From: Brevibacillus reuszeri
GTDB lineage: Bacteria; Bacillota; Bacilli; Brevibacillales; Brevibacillaceae
Direction of reading: 5' to 3'
DNA: 64,000 nt
Assembly (NCBI RefSeq): GCF_001187725.1
Contig: NZ_LGIQ01000007.1
Coordinates: 184,324 to 248,323 of the forward strand
The translations under genes and the position numbers were made by a program. Positions 1-9,537 of the stretch are shown in pieces. Within the stretch, counting starts at the first letter, position 1; each line of letters begins with the position of its first letter. The notes beneath the pieces were generated by a model. It made no database searches, was not told the DNA's origin, and was given only the letters and a program-made list of their open reading frames with translations.

Positions 1-107
1 CATCACTCCGCTCGCTAGGTTCGGACAGACTCTTAATGAATGAACTGGTGGATGTTTGTATTTGATCTTCACTTTCCTAATTTGGATTAACTAAGGGGGG
101 ATACACT

Positions 108-1007
108 GTGGAATTGCGCCAGCTTGAATATTTTATTCAAATTTGCAAATCAGGAAGTTTCACCAAAGCTAAAGAAGAATTAGGTGTGACTCAGCCTACA
201 CTAAGTCAACAAATGCGGGTTTTGGAAGATGAGTATAATATTCAATTGTTCGATCGGGGAAATAAGGGAGTTGAAGTAACGGAAGCGGGAAAAATTCTCT
301 TGAATAAGGGCAACGCTATTATGAATCTTCTTGAGGAGGCGCGAAATGAAATAAATGGCCGAAACAATAAATCTACAGAAACAATTTCTATTGGATGTTG
401 TCCTACTGAACTTGAATATCTTGCTCCTTACTTTATGAGATTTCACCAAAAGTACCCGAATATTTTATTAAAAATTATCGATGCAGAGGATGCCGAGAAT
501 AAAGTTTTGGAACAAAAGGTAGACTTTGGAATTACTGCATATCCAGTTTCTGATGCTTCAGTCATTTCTACTTATTTGTATAGACAAGAAATGGCGCTAT
601 TGATTCACTCAGAACATCCTCTGGCCGATAAGTCTTCGATTCCTTTTCGATCTTTGAAGCAAATGAATTCGATCATGTTCAGAGAACAAAACAAATCATT
701 AATTAATATGTATTGTTTCTCTTGGGGCTTTACCTTGAAGTCGATAATAGAAACTTCCTCCACTTCAGTATTGATTCATTGGGTTCGTCATGGACTTGGA
801 GCAGCTCTTATACCAACATCTTTGCTCGAAAGTTTATGGGACGATTCTTTGCGTATTGTCAAATTAGAAGGCCATATTCCTTATTGGGAAATATCTCTTG
901 TATATCATAATACTGTAACTATGAGGTCCACTGCACGCATATTCATTGAAGAGATGAATTCGTATGTAAGAGAGGTTGAGGTGAATCTTTCATGTTCAGG
1001 CAATTAG
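108..1007 (+). CDS. LysR family transcriptional regulator (first of a tandem pair)
   Basis: A 299-residue LysR-type regulator. The N-terminal winged HTH (about residues 1-60) carries the usual LysR pattern GSFTKA...TQPTLSQQ, followed by a periplasmic-binding-like effector domain (about 90-290). The start is GTG at 108, chosen for the AAGGGGGG ribosome binding site 7 bases upstream. Its last 16 bases overlap the next LysR gene, so the two are translationally coupled. LysR proteins usually act as tetramers and control a neighbouring gene, but the target lies outside the window or is unclear. The gene is AT-richer than the middle of the window. The effector is unknown. Confidence 0.9.
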   Translation: MELRQLEYFIQICKSGSFTKAKEELGVTQPTLSQQMRVLEDEYNIQLFDRGNKGVEVTEAGKILLNKGNAIMNLLEEARNEINGRNNKSTETISIGCCPTELEYLAPYFMRFHQKYPNILLKIIDAEDAENKVLEQKVDFGITAYPVSDASVISTYLYRQEMALLIHSEHPLADKSSIPFRSLKQMNSIMFREQNKSLINMYCFSWGFTLKSIIETSSTSVLIHWVRHGLGAALIPTSLLESLWDDSLRIVKLEGHIPYWEISLVYHNTVTMRSTARIFIEEMNSYVREVEVNLSCSGN

Positions 1008-1852
1008 AATGTTTCATTCAAATTTGCAAAGAAGGAAGCTTTACTAAGGCTGCAGAAGTTTTAATGACTACTCAACCTACTTTAAGTCAACAGATTCGTT
1101 CTCTAGAGGTAGAAGTTGGAACCCCTTTGTTTGAGAGAGTTGGTAGAGGAGTAAGGATTACAGCTGACGGGGAAATACTTTACGAAAAAGCTCTTTCCGT
1201 GATGAGGCTCATTGATGAATCGAAGAAAGAAACTTACGAGTTACGCAATGCTCGGGCAAATAAACTGTCGATAGGCATTTCGCCCATGGACTTTTCTTGT
1301 TTAGTACCCCGTTTTTTGAAATTCCATGAACAGTATCCTGACATTACATTAAAATTTGCCAGTGCAGAAAATACATCACAGCAAATATTGAGTAGTAGTA
1401 TCGATATTGGCATTGCCGACAATTATAATCCAAATAAAGAAATTCATATGATGCACCTGTATAAAGAAGAGCAAGCATTGGTCGTTTATGCGGATCATCC
1501 ATGGGCAGATCGAACCTTTGTTTTTTTTCATGAGCTAGAAGAATTAGAATCTTCCTTATTCGTTGGGGATATAAGTTTAATCGAGCATCTCCATACATTC
1601 AGCGCTAAAATCGCCAAATCCTTGCAATCAAAGTTTGAGTCAACTTCCACGGCAATTCTTCTTTCTATGGTACTACATAAGATGGGGGTAGCTATTTTAC
1701 CTACTTCTTTAATTGAAAACTTTTCTGGTCAACAATTGAAAATGATTCGTCTCGTCGGTCCAACGCCTGTTCGTGAGATCAAGCTTATTTTTAAAAAGTA
1801 TCATTACAATAATCCTTCTGTTCAGAAATGTATCGATTTTTTTCTGGAATAA
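992..1852 (+). CDS. LysR family transcriptional regulator (second of a tandem pair)
   Basis: A 286-residue LysR-type regulator whose N terminus closely parallels that of the gene before it (RQLE.FIQICK.GSFTKA in both), suggesting a local duplication. It has an HTH at about residues 1-60 and an effector-binding domain at about 88-280. ATG at 992 lies inside the end of the upstream gene, with GAGGTGAA as ribosome binding site. Two LysR paralogues in one transcript might form a mixed regulator; this is inference. The effector and target genes cannot be read from the sequence. Confidence 0.9.
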   Translation: MFRQLECFIQICKEGSFTKAAEVLMTTQPTLSQQIRSLEVEVGTPLFERVGRGVRITADGEILYEKALSVMRLIDESKKETYELRNARANKLSIGISPMDFSCLVPRFLKFHEQYPDITLKFASAENTSQQILSSSIDIGIADNYNPNKEIHMMHLYKEEQALVVYADHPWADRTFVFFHELEELESSLFVGDISLIEHLHTFSAKIAKSLQSKFESTSTAILLSMVLHKMGVAILPTSLIENFSGQQLKMIRLVGPTPVREIKLIFKKYHYNNPSVQKCIDFFLE

Positions 1853-1898
1853 TCAAAAAAGTTGGCAGGCCCATCGCAAATCGGGCTGGGATCATTAG

Positions 1899-2069
1899 CT
1901 GAGAGTAGCTTCTAAGCCAGGGAAGGTTTATGCAACGGAGTCGAAAGGCCTGAAAGAGGCGGCAGGGAAGATAGATAGGTATCAGGGTGCTGGATATATA
2001 GATATTAGCGATACAATGTATAGAGAGGAAGAAATTGTCGTAATACATCGTACCGGTAGGCGCACTTGA
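1899..2069 (+). pseudogene. Possible decayed coding remnant in the 450-base gap
   Basis: Between the LysR pair and the binding-protein gene one frame stays open from 1899 to the TGA at 2067-2069. It reads plausible protein (Lys/Glu-rich start, then GAGYIDISDTMYREEE) but has no ATG, GTG or TTG start and no ribosome binding site. I do not recognise the family. It may be the tail of an older gene, or chance. The rest of this gap holds only a hairpin at 2136-2160. Confidence 0.25.
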
Positions 2070-2135
2070 TATTTGGAAAGAGCGTTTTACTACGTTGGAG
2101 ATTATGAATTATAACGAGAACATCATAGCTAACGA

Positions 2136-2160
2136 AAGCGAGCCCTTGTCATGCTCGCTT
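2136..2160 (+). terminator. Hairpin, weak terminator candidate
   Basis: Perfect 8-base arms AAGCGAGC and GCTCGCTT with a 9-base loop. No long T run follows, so termination is uncertain. Confidence 0.35.
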
Positions 2161-2302
2161 ATTCGCATTGTCTGCATAGGAAATCTGGCCTACATATAAA
2201 GTGAGAGCGGGCTCTTTCCTTCTGCTTGCATTAACTTTTATACTAGAAGGATATATGCAATAATAGGATATTCATTTCACCACTGTACGAGGAGAATTAT
2301 GA

Positions 2303-4003
2303 ATGGATAAAATGTGTAAATCAGCAAAGCTGTTACTAGCTATGACGGTGTGTTGGGCGTTAGCGGCTTGTTCCGGGAACACTACCAGGTCGGACAATGG
2401 GACTGCTGAGGATCGTGCGGTCTCGAAAGCTAATCTTATGAAGGCAAATGGATCTCAAATAAAGCCTTCTTCGGATGAGCCTGCCTGGAAGCTGGACACG
2501 ACACCGGTCACGTTTGACTGGTATATCAACTTCGATTGGTTCACCGGCAAGTGGGGAGGAAACGTCGTTTCCGACTATATAACGAAGAAGACGGGCGTCA
2601 GTTTGAACTTTATCGTGCCTGCTGGCGACGCCAGCGAGAAGCTCAACACGATGATGTCAGCAAGGTCGCTCCCTGACTTCATCACGTTAGGCTGGTACGA
2701 GGAAGCCGTGCAGAAGATGATTAATGGAGATATGGTGCTTCCATTGAATGAGCTAGCGGATCAGTATGATCCTTATTTCTTTAAAGTCGCAGACCCCACG
2801 AAGCTTAGCTGGTTCACACAGGCTGACGGCAATGTGTATAGCTACCCGAATGCATCTTCATCCCCTGCGGATTATCGAAAATATGGTCAGCTTTTTACGT
2901 CTAATCAGACCTTTGTTGTTCGGAAAGACATATATGAAGCACTTGGGAAGCCGGATATGAGCACGCCGGAAGGATTTCTCGGTGCATTGAAGGCTGCGAA
3001 GGAGAAGTTTCCGGAAGTGGACGGTCAGCCGCTCATTCCGATCGGCCTGCATGAATTTACAGAAATCGGCAACTATTCGTTGGAATCGTATCTTCAGAAC
3101 TTCCTTGCCATTCCGCAGCAGAAAAACGGCAAACTGTACGACCGTCGAAGCGATCCAACCTATCTGAAATGGCTAAAAGTGTTCCGCCAAGCGAATGAGG
3201 ATGGGCTGATGCCGACAGATGTCTTTCTTGATGAAAAACGATGGGAAAAGGATGAAAAAATATCGCAAGGACGGTATTTTGCCATGTTGTATCAGTGGTC
3301 TGATTTTTCAGAGATTAACCAAAAGTTGTATCAGAAGGACCCGAATAAGGTGTATATCGCGATTGATGGTCCGGCGAATGATGCGCATGATGCACCAACA
3401 CTTGCAGGAAATGGCGTCTCCGGTTGGACGGTGACGTTCATTTCGAAGAATGTCAAGGATAAGAAGCGGGCAATTGCCTTCCTCAGCTATTTGCTCAGCG
3501 AAGAGGGAAACAAGGATCTGTTCTTAGGAGAGAAGGGCGTTACTTACGATACGATAGACGGCAAAGATCAATTCCTGCCGGAGGTCATGCGTCTCCTCAA
3601 CACCGACCACCAAGCGTTCGATAGAAAATATGGCGGTTCTTATAAGTACTGGATGCTAATGGATACGAACATGAATCTAGCATGGATGACGGGGATGGAT
3701 GCTGAGCCTTCCAAACAAATTACCGATTGGACGAGGGGCATGACGATTAGCATGAGCGAGTTCGAAAATCTGGATCCGGACCCGACGACGAAGGAAGGTA
3801 TTGCGTTTGAAAAAAACACGCGGCTCTGGGCCGAGACGCTGCCGAAGCTGTTGATGTCCAAGTCGGATACTGAATTCGATCAACTGTTCTCCAAATTCAT
3901 GAAGAGCACAACCGAGGATCCCGAGTATGAATTCATCCGAGCTAGCCGCCAAGCAGCCTATGAACGAAATGTACAGAAGCTGAAGTCGTCGCTTAATCAA
4001 TAG
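2303..4003 (+). CDS. Extracellular solute-binding lipoprotein (LplA/LipO-type, CUT1 sugar ABC family)
   Basis: A 566-residue exported lipoprotein. The signal peptide ends in a lipobox Leu-Ala-Ala-Cys with the lipidated Cys at about residue 23. The long mature part has the aromatic-rich WYINFDWF start and length typical of the LplA/YtcQ-type binding proteins that are common in Paenibacillaceae and feed oligosaccharides or uronate-like sugars to LplB/YtcP permeases. No permease or ATPase gene follows. Instead a YesM/YesN-type two-component system lies 23 bases downstream in the same orientation. This suggests either that permeases are elsewhere or that the lipoprotein now acts as a sensing partner. 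The substrate cannot be read from sequence. Confidence 0.88.
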   Translation: MDKMCKSAKLLLAMTVCWALAACSGNTTRSDNGTAEDRAVSKANLMKANGSQIKPSSDEPAWKLDTTPVTFDWYINFDWFTGKWGGNVVSDYITKKTGVSLNFIVPAGDASEKLNTMMSARSLPDFITLGWYEEAVQKMINGDMVLPLNELADQYDPYFFKVADPTKLSWFTQADGNVYSYPNASSSPADYRKYGQLFTSNQTFVVRKDIYEALGKPDMSTPEGFLGALKAAKEKFPEVDGQPLIPIGLHEFTEIGNYSLESYLQNFLAIPQQKNGKLYDRRSDPTYLKWLKVFRQANEDGLMPTDVFLDEKRWEKDEKISQGRYFAMLYQWSDFSEINQKLYQKDPNKVYIAIDGPANDAHDAPTLAGNGVSGWTVTFISKNVKDKKRAIAFLSYLLSEEGNKDLFLGEKGVTYDTIDGKDQFLPEVMRLLNTDHQAFDRKYGGSYKYWMLMDTNMNLAWMTGMDAEPSKQITDWTRGMTISMSEFENLDPDPTTKEGIAFEKNTRLWAETLPKLLMSKSDTEFDQLFSKFMKSTTEDPEYEFIRASRQAAYERNVQKLKSSLNQ

Positions 4004-4026
4004 TTCTATAGAGGAAGCAGCAGGAT

Positions 4027-5943
4027 GTGAAACAGAAGATGCGATTCACGGTTTTCCGATGGTTATTGGGGATACGTGCATTTACGTTTAAACTTTCGCT
4101 TCAAGTCAAATTGATTCTGTCATTTGTGTTCGTTATCTTCATACCGGTTGTTCTATTCTCCTGGTATACGCTCAATGAAGAGGCCGCCAGTGCAATGAAA
4201 GAATTGACGGAGAACAATGAGAATGTGCTGGAAGTAGAGAAGATAAACATTGATAATAACATAGAACTAATGAGATGGACCGGTCAGCTTGCGTTATCCA
4301 ATCGGGAAATGAACAATTATCTGCAAATTGAACAGTTGCAGGATACAGCATATGTTCTTCATATTAAGAAAGATGTGGTCAACAGCTTTCAATATTTTCT
4401 GTTCAACAATCCACGAATTGCGAATGTCCGGTTGTTCACTGGCAACCTTTATGTGAATGAGATTTGGCCCATTATTCTACAGGAATCACGTATTCAGGAC
4501 AAGCCTTGGCATGATGAGGTGATGAAGCAGAGTGGTGTACCTTGGTGGGAGATACAGGAGAACGTCGCCCTCACTGGTGCGCCATCCGAACCATCGCAGA
4601 ATGAGCCCTTCATGACGTACTTGCAGGAATACAAATATCCGGACAACGCAACACATAACGGGATTCTAGAGATATCGATGAAGTTGTCGAATTTCTTTTC
4701 TCAAACGTTCGATAGCGTGCAGGACATGAACTCTCAGCTGATCGTAGTAGCTAGGGGCGGACAGGTATTCAGCTTGAAGGAGTCACCTGTGTTCGAACAG
4801 CACAGCGCGGAGCAGTTGATAAACAGTGTGAAGCTGACGAGCAATACAGATATCGAGACGGTACAGTTCAAGGTTAATGGGCAGTCCTACTTGGCATTTC
4901 AGAGCTACATTCCGTCTATCGACGCACATTTGGTCAATATGGTTAGTCTTGCGGAGACGATGGAAGGCATTAACAATTCAAGAGTTCGTTATATTGTACT
5001 CATTTTGTTACTAGTGGCATTTCTCGTACTGCTATCTTACTCGATGCAGGCGATGATTTTGCGCAGGCTTAAGGCGTTAAGAGAATCGATGCAACAGGTA
5101 AGAAGCGGTAACTTCAACGTTGAGATGCCGCCGATTACCGGTACCGATGAGGTAGGAGAGCTGGCTTTTCATTACCGTATGCTCATTCTGAAGATTAACG
5201 AGCTCATTCAAGAGCAGGCAGCTAGACATGCTGCAGGCAAAGAAGCCGAGCTTCGGGCGCTGAAGAACCAGATAGATTCCCACTTCCTCTACAATACGCT
5301 GGAGAACGTCAAGATGCTGGCGGAGATTGAAGGGCAGTATCTTATATCGGACATAATGACCTCGCTTGGCGGTATGATGCGATATTCGATGGAATGGAAG
5401 CGGGATTACGTGATGCTAAGCGATGAGATTCAGCAGGTCCAGCATTATGTAGCCGTCATGAACATTCGTTATGATGGAAGACTTGATCTCCGATTGTTGA
5501 TTGCACCGGAATGCCTCAAGCAGGAATCACTCAAAATGTCATTGCAGCCCGCAGTCGAGAATGCAATCAAGCATGGGATGAGCCGCATGCATTCCAGCGA
5601 CGGAAATCTTGTCATTACGATTTCTGCCGTCCGGAGTGATCAAGCTTGTGTCATAGAGATCACTGACAGCGGCTGCGGCATACCGGAAGAGAAGCTAGGC
5701 TTATTGAATAGAATGCTACGAATGGAAGAGTCCGCTTACCAGGAGGTACGGCAATTATTCGTTCGTAAGGATAACCAGGAAAGCAATGGAATCGGTCTGC
5801 GTAATGTGGACCAACGTATAGTGATGAGCTATGGGCCGGAATATGGGATTCAGATCGAGAGTCAGGAAGGGAGCTATACACGCATAATCATGACTTTGCC
5901 GTATCGGGTCATGATGGGAGGGAGAATGGACATCTATGATTAG
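4027..5943 (+). CDS. Sensor histidine kinase, YesM type
   Basis: A 638-residue membrane kinase. Transmembrane segments are at about residues 27-47 and 320-340, with a large extracytoplasmic sensor (Cache-like) between them. A HAMP linker follows (about 340-395), then the His_kinase domain with phospho-acceptor His near 419 in QIDSHFLYNTLEN, and a HATPase_c domain with N box AVENAIKHG near 507 and a later GIGLRNV G box. The start is GTG at 4027, 23 bases after the lipoprotein gene. Its 3' end overlaps the response-regulator gene by 8 bases. YesM kinases typically sense oligosaccharides through a neighbouring binding protein, which fits the order here. Confidence 0.93.
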   Translation: MKQKMRFTVFRWLLGIRAFTFKLSLQVKLILSFVFVIFIPVVLFSWYTLNEEAASAMKELTENNENVLEVEKINIDNNIELMRWTGQLALSNREMNNYLQIEQLQDTAYVLHIKKDVVNSFQYFLFNNPRIANVRLFTGNLYVNEIWPIILQESRIQDKPWHDEVMKQSGVPWWEIQENVALTGAPSEPSQNEPFMTYLQEYKYPDNATHNGILEISMKLSNFFSQTFDSVQDMNSQLIVVARGGQVFSLKESPVFEQHSAEQLINSVKLTSNTDIETVQFKVNGQSYLAFQSYIPSIDAHLVNMVSLAETMEGINNSRVRYIVLILLLVAFLVLLSYSMQAMILRRLKALRESMQQVRSGNFNVEMPPITGTDEVGELAFHYRMLILKINELIQEQAARHAAGKEAELRALKNQIDSHFLYNTLENVKMLAEIEGQYLISDIMTSLGGMMRYSMEWKRDYVMLSDEIQQVQHYVAVMNIRYDGRLDLRLLIAPECLKQESLKMSLQPAVENAIKHGMSRMHSSDGNLVITISAVRSDQACVIEITDSGCGIPEEKLGLLNRMLRMEESAYQEVRQLFVRKDNQESNGIGLRNVDQRIVMSYGPEYGIQIESQEGSYTRIIMTLPYRVMMGGRMDIYD

Positions 5944-7498
5944 CTTGCTTATCGTCGACGATGAGAAGATCATTCGGAGGGGCTTGCAATCGATAATTGA
6001 GCGGCAGTTTCCTAATCTGTTCAACTACCGATTTGCAGAGAATGGACAAGAGGCGCTGGAGCTGCTTCGCCAGGAGCCTGTGGATATTATGTTCACAGAT
6101 ATCCGAATGCCAATTATGGATGGGATCGAACTGCTCGAGCAGTTGCAAGACCATCCGGTTAAACCCGAGGTAGTATTGCTGTCTGGGTATAATGACTTCG
6201 AATATGCGCAGAAAGGAATCCGCTTTGCGGCGAAGGATTATCTCATAAAGCCTGTGATACGGGAGGAGTTGTTTGCCGTCCTGGAGCGATTAATGCGGGA
6301 CATAAGGATGAGAGAAGATCGAGCAGACAAGGCGGGCGAAGATGCCAGCCTTTTTGCTGCCGAGCTAGTTACCATGCATTTGACCCAGGAGGATGTGGAT
6401 GATGCGATAACACAGAACAAACTGATGCAGGCCGGCTTAAGTTGGTTGAATGCAGGATATACGCTGGGCTTGCTTACGCGACGCGGTGGAGGATCACATG
6501 CTAGCAGTACGGATGCTGCTTCTTTCAGGAATCAAATCGCTGAGCTATTACAAGGGCATATGGATTGGATGCTCACGCGTGATGGAAAAGGCGGAACGAT
6601 TATGATCGCACGCGATCCGGTTATGTTCTACCAGTTGGTGGAACGGTGGAGGTTGAGTGTATATGAGTCGCAGCTGCGAATGGCGATTAGCGATTCTGTT
6701 CAAGGGATAGAGCAGATAAGGTGGGCATACAGCCAAGCGAAGCAAACCTTGAAATACGGTATTCTGCTTCCAGAACTCGATGTGCTGGACTACACCATTA
6801 TAAATGAACGCAATGAGCGGCATGTCGTTCCAGTTGAGTTGATTCAACGAATATTGAATCAACTTGGAATGGGACGACGGGATGAAATCAAACAGCTTCT
6901 CGATCAAATCCTCGATGTTCGGATTATTAGCAGCTGTGAAATCGGCTATCTGGAACGTATTAGCCAGCTACTCAATGAGGAGCTGTTCGACAAGTTGTAC
7001 CGCATCTACGGGTATAAGGTACTCTGTCTATTAAGTACGTACGCCTATGCTGGTCACATCGGGAACTTCGAGCGATTTGAAGATTATTACAAAGCCATCG
7101 AGCAGCTTCTCGATAGTCTGGATCGGTTCATCCAAGATCGGAGAGAGCAAGCGCCGACGGAACAAAATACGATGCAAAAAGTTCTCACCTACTTGCAGAC
7201 GCATTATGCCGAAGATTTGAACATGGCGGTCGTGTCCAACCATTTCTCACTCAATTACTCATATTTCAGCCAAGCTTTCCAAGAATATAGCGGTGGGAGT
7301 TTCTCGAACTATCTTCGCCGGTTAAGGTTGGACAAGGCGAAGGAACTGCTGGTGCACTCCGATTTGAAGGTGTACGAAATCAGTGATCAGGTTGGATTCG
7401 AAAATGTGAAGCATTTTACGAGAATATTCAAGGATACTGAAGGCATCACAGCGCTGGAATTCCGAAGCCAGCGAAGACGGTTTGAAACCCAAGTATGA
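5936..7498 (+). CDS. Response regulator, YesN type (REC + AraC HTH)
   Basis: A 520-residue regulator. The receiver domain occupies about residues 1-120 with acidic pair Asp8-Asp9, phospho-acceptor Asp near 55 in MFTDIRMPIMDG and the conserved Lys in LIKP. A linker domain follows, and the last hundred residues form an AraC double HTH (LRLDKAKELL...VYEISDQVGFENVKHFTRIFK). It is cotranscribed with the kinase (8-base overlap) and likely activates transport or glycoside genes. Such genes are not next to it, because the operon ends in a clear terminator. Confidence 0.93.
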   Translation: MISLLIVDDEKIIRRGLQSIIERQFPNLFNYRFAENGQEALELLRQEPVDIMFTDIRMPIMDGIELLEQLQDHPVKPEVVLLSGYNDFEYAQKGIRFAAKDYLIKPVIREELFAVLERLMRDIRMREDRADKAGEDASLFAAELVTMHLTQEDVDDAITQNKLMQAGLSWLNAGYTLGLLTRRGGGSHASSTDAASFRNQIAELLQGHMDWMLTRDGKGGTIMIARDPVMFYQLVERWRLSVYESQLRMAISDSVQGIEQIRWAYSQAKQTLKYGILLPELDVLDYTIINERNERHVVPVELIQRILNQLGMGRRDEIKQLLDQILDVRIISSCEIGYLERISQLLNEELFDKLYRIYGYKVLCLLSTYAYAGHIGNFERFEDYYKAIEQLLDSLDRFIQDRREQAPTEQNTMQKVLTYLQTHYAEDLNMAVVSNHFSLNYSYFSQAFQEYSGGSFSNYLRRLRLDKAKELLVHSDLKVYEISDQVGFENVKHFTRIFKDTEGITALEFRSQRRRFETQV

Positions 7499-7590
7499 GC
7501 AAAGATTGCACTGAACTTACTGCTGCCAACTTGAATGCAGGTGTGTACGTGATGGCCGACTCGGACTCATACATACCTAGATGAAAACAA

Positions 7591-7615
7591 AATGACCCAC
7601 AAGGGGGTCATTTTT
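7591..7615 (+). terminator. Rho-independent terminator after the YesN-type gene
   Basis: Arms AATGACCC and GGGTCATT with a 6-base loop, followed by a T run. An A run on the other side lets it serve the convergent hydrolase gene as well. Confidence 0.85.
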
Positions 7616-7673
7616 GTCAAAGTGTCCTTCTTATGGGGCACAATTCACACCTTTGATTTCAGAGACTGTTCAT

Positions 7674-8513
7674 TCATTTAGTATTAAGGAAGTGAATCAA
7701 AGCGGTATTGAATTCTTCAGGGTGGGTCGCGTTCAAACCATGTGGTCCACCTTCAATTACGACGAGTTGACTGCCTGCAACAGCTTTGTGGGACAGTTGA
7801 CCACTTACCTCAAGCGGCACGATCACATCAGAATCGCCATGGATAACAAGCAATGGGATATTGAATTTCGCCAAATCCCCACGGAAATCCGTCCGGCCGA
7901 AGGCATCAACGCAATCCAGCGTCCCTTTTGGCGAAGCATAAGTAGCAATATCAAGGTTGTATGCACGGAAGGACTCGCTCACCAAGTCGGTTCTATCCCC
8001 AGCTTTAAAGAAGTTGTGAGTGAAGCCATCAAGGAAGGCGACACGGTCTTTTTTCAAACCCTCTTGGAAGCCCTGAATGGTGGCTTCATCCAGACCGCCT
8101 TCCGGATGCTCGGCAGATTTATAAAAGAACGGCGGAACCGCAGCAGCCAACACGGCTTTTTTGACACGGCTTGTTCCGTATGTGCCAACATAACGGGCAA
8201 CCTCTCCGCCACCCATCGAAAATCCGACCAGTGTCACGTCGTTAAGGTCTAGATGTATAATTAGCTTATGAAGATCCATCGCAAACGTATCATAGTCGTA
8301 ACCGTTCCACGGTTGGGAGGATTGTCCGAATCCGCGGCGGTCATAGGTAATCACGCGGTAACCTGCTTCGATGAGCGCTGGAACTTGACTCTCCCAGGAG
8401 CGCCCGCTCAGTGGCCAGCCATGGATTAAAATCACAGGTTTGCCTGAGCCAAGATCCTCAAAGTGCAATTCAATGGGGTGTCCGTTTTCAGTTCCGACTT
8501 TTAATTTAGCCAT
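7674..8513 (-). CDS. Alpha/beta hydrolase, non-haem chloroperoxidase/arylesterase type
   Basis: A 279-residue alpha/beta hydrolase. The oxyanion motif HGWPLSG, the YDRRGFGQSS segment and the nucleophile elbow GFSMGGGE (Ser near residue 99) match the cofactor-free haloperoxidase/aryl esterase family. The acid (DSDVIVP) and catalytic His (GGPHGL) are near the C terminus. I choose ATG at 8513 over GTG at 8522 because GGAAG sits 8 bases upstream of it. It lies just downstream of an isochorismatase-like gene on the same strand and is probably cotranscribed. Chloroperoxidase naming is by homology; the physiological role may be ester hydrolysis. Confidence 0.9.
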   Translation of the reverse strand: MAKLKVGTENGHPIELHFEDLGSGKPVILIHGWPLSGRSWESQVPALIEAGYRVITYDRRGFGQSSQPWNGYDYDTFAMDLHKLIIHLDLNDVTLVGFSMGGGEVARYVGTYGTSRVKKAVLAAAVPPFFYKSAEHPEGGLDEATIQGFQEGLKKDRVAFLDGFTHNFFKAGDRTDLVSESFRAYNLDIATYASPKGTLDCVDAFGRTDFRGDLAKFNIPLLVIHGDSDVIVPLEVSGQLSHKAVAGSQLVVIEGGPHGLNATHPEEFNTALIHFLNTK

Positions 8514-8572
8514 ACTTTTCACTTCCTATAGAATTGGTTTTAGTAATTAATCTGTTTTTGGGATGAATAGGT

Positions 8573-9211
8573 TTATCCCCCGTGGCCGCCAAACATCGTT
8601 TGGGCGTAAACAACACCCGCACCATATGCTCCGCTATGTTCCATAACGATCGACATAACTGCCTCATATGTTTCTTCGCGTGCCCAATCGCGTTGGTACT
8701 CAAGCAGAACAGCCTGCCAGGTAACGGGAATTGCTCCTGCTTGTATCATGCGTTGAATGGACATGTTATGCGCTTCCGTAGTCGTCCCACCAGAAGCATC
8801 CGTTACAATGTATACTTCATATTCTTCTTTGATGGCTGCAATTACAGGGAAAGCAAGACAAACTTCCGTCCAAAGTGCTGCCATGATTAGCTTTTTACGG
8901 CCTGTTTTCTTCACAGCTTCTACGAAATTTTCGTCTTCCCAAGAATTCATTGTTGTACGGTCAATCGGTTTATGATCTGGAAATACCTCTTGAATAAGCG
9001 GATGAATCGGGCCTGAGAATGTTTCCGCAGCTACGGTCGTAAGAATGATGGGTGCATTGAAAACTTTGGCTGTCTTGGCCAATCCAACCGTATTATTAAT
9101 GATGGTTTGGCGGTCAGCACTTTGAACACCAAAGAGCATCTGAGGCTGGTGATCTACAAGAATAATTGCAGAGTTATCAGCCGTAAGTAAATCTCTCTTC
9201 CCGTTAAACAT
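8573..9211 (-). CDS. Isochorismatase-family hydrolase, YcaC-like
   Basis: A 212-residue cysteine hydrolase. The catalytic Asp is near residue 20 (ILVDHQPQ) and the nucleophilic Cys near 118 in WTEVCLAFP, both conserved in the isochorismatase-like fold. The closest pattern is YcaC, an octameric hydrolase of unknown substrate. The C-terminal FGGHGG tail is unusual. It precedes the alpha/beta hydrolase on the same transcript. A 30-base inverted repeat about 100 bases upstream may hold its operator. Confidence 0.88.
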   Translation of the reverse strand: MFNGKRDLLTADNSAIILVDHQPQMLFGVQSADRQTIINNTVGLAKTAKVFNAPIILTTVAAETFSGPIHPLIQEVFPDHKPIDRTTMNSWEDENFVEAVKKTGRKKLIMAALWTEVCLAFPVIAAIKEEYEVYIVTDASGGTTTEAHNMSIQRMIQAGAIPVTWQAVLLEYQRDWAREETYEAVMSIVMEHSGAYGAGVVYAQTMFGGHGG

Positions 9212-9304
9212 ACTAATATCCCTACCTTTTCCAAATATGATTACAACAGGAATTCCTGCTGCATGTACTCAGTCTATTGAAATGCAACTGTGCAAACAAT
9301 CTTC

Positions 9305-9334
9305 AGTTTTCTATATATTTCATAGGAGAAAACT
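9305..9334. promoter_or_regulatory. Inverted repeat upstream of the hydrolase pair
   Basis: Perfect 8-base arms AGTTTTCT and AGAAAACT separated by 14 bases, in the promoter region of the minus-strand hydrolase genes. The left arm with its flank (GTTTTCTATATA) recurs upstream of dps at 10090-10101. It is a candidate operator; the regulator is unknown. Confidence 0.4.
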
Positions 9335-9465
9335 ATAAATATCAAAAGACCTATAAAGTATTTGCATAAGGATGTATCAGGCGATCGAGTGCACAACGAC
9401 CAGATCGGTGCTTCGTCTTACGTAATGGATTACTCTGGAAGATGTTACGGATAACTCAACAAATA

Positions 9466-9512
9466 AACACAGCAAAGGTTGTCATCCGTGAATCGACAAC
9501 CCATGCTGTGTT
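9466..9512 (-). terminator. Terminator after dps
   Basis: Long hairpin with outer arms AACACAGCA / TGCTGTGTT and inner arms GGTTGTC / GACAACC, 26 bases past the dps stop codon on the minus strand. Confidence 0.8.
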
Positions 9513-9537
9513 AACATGAAGAATTGTTATTCATATC

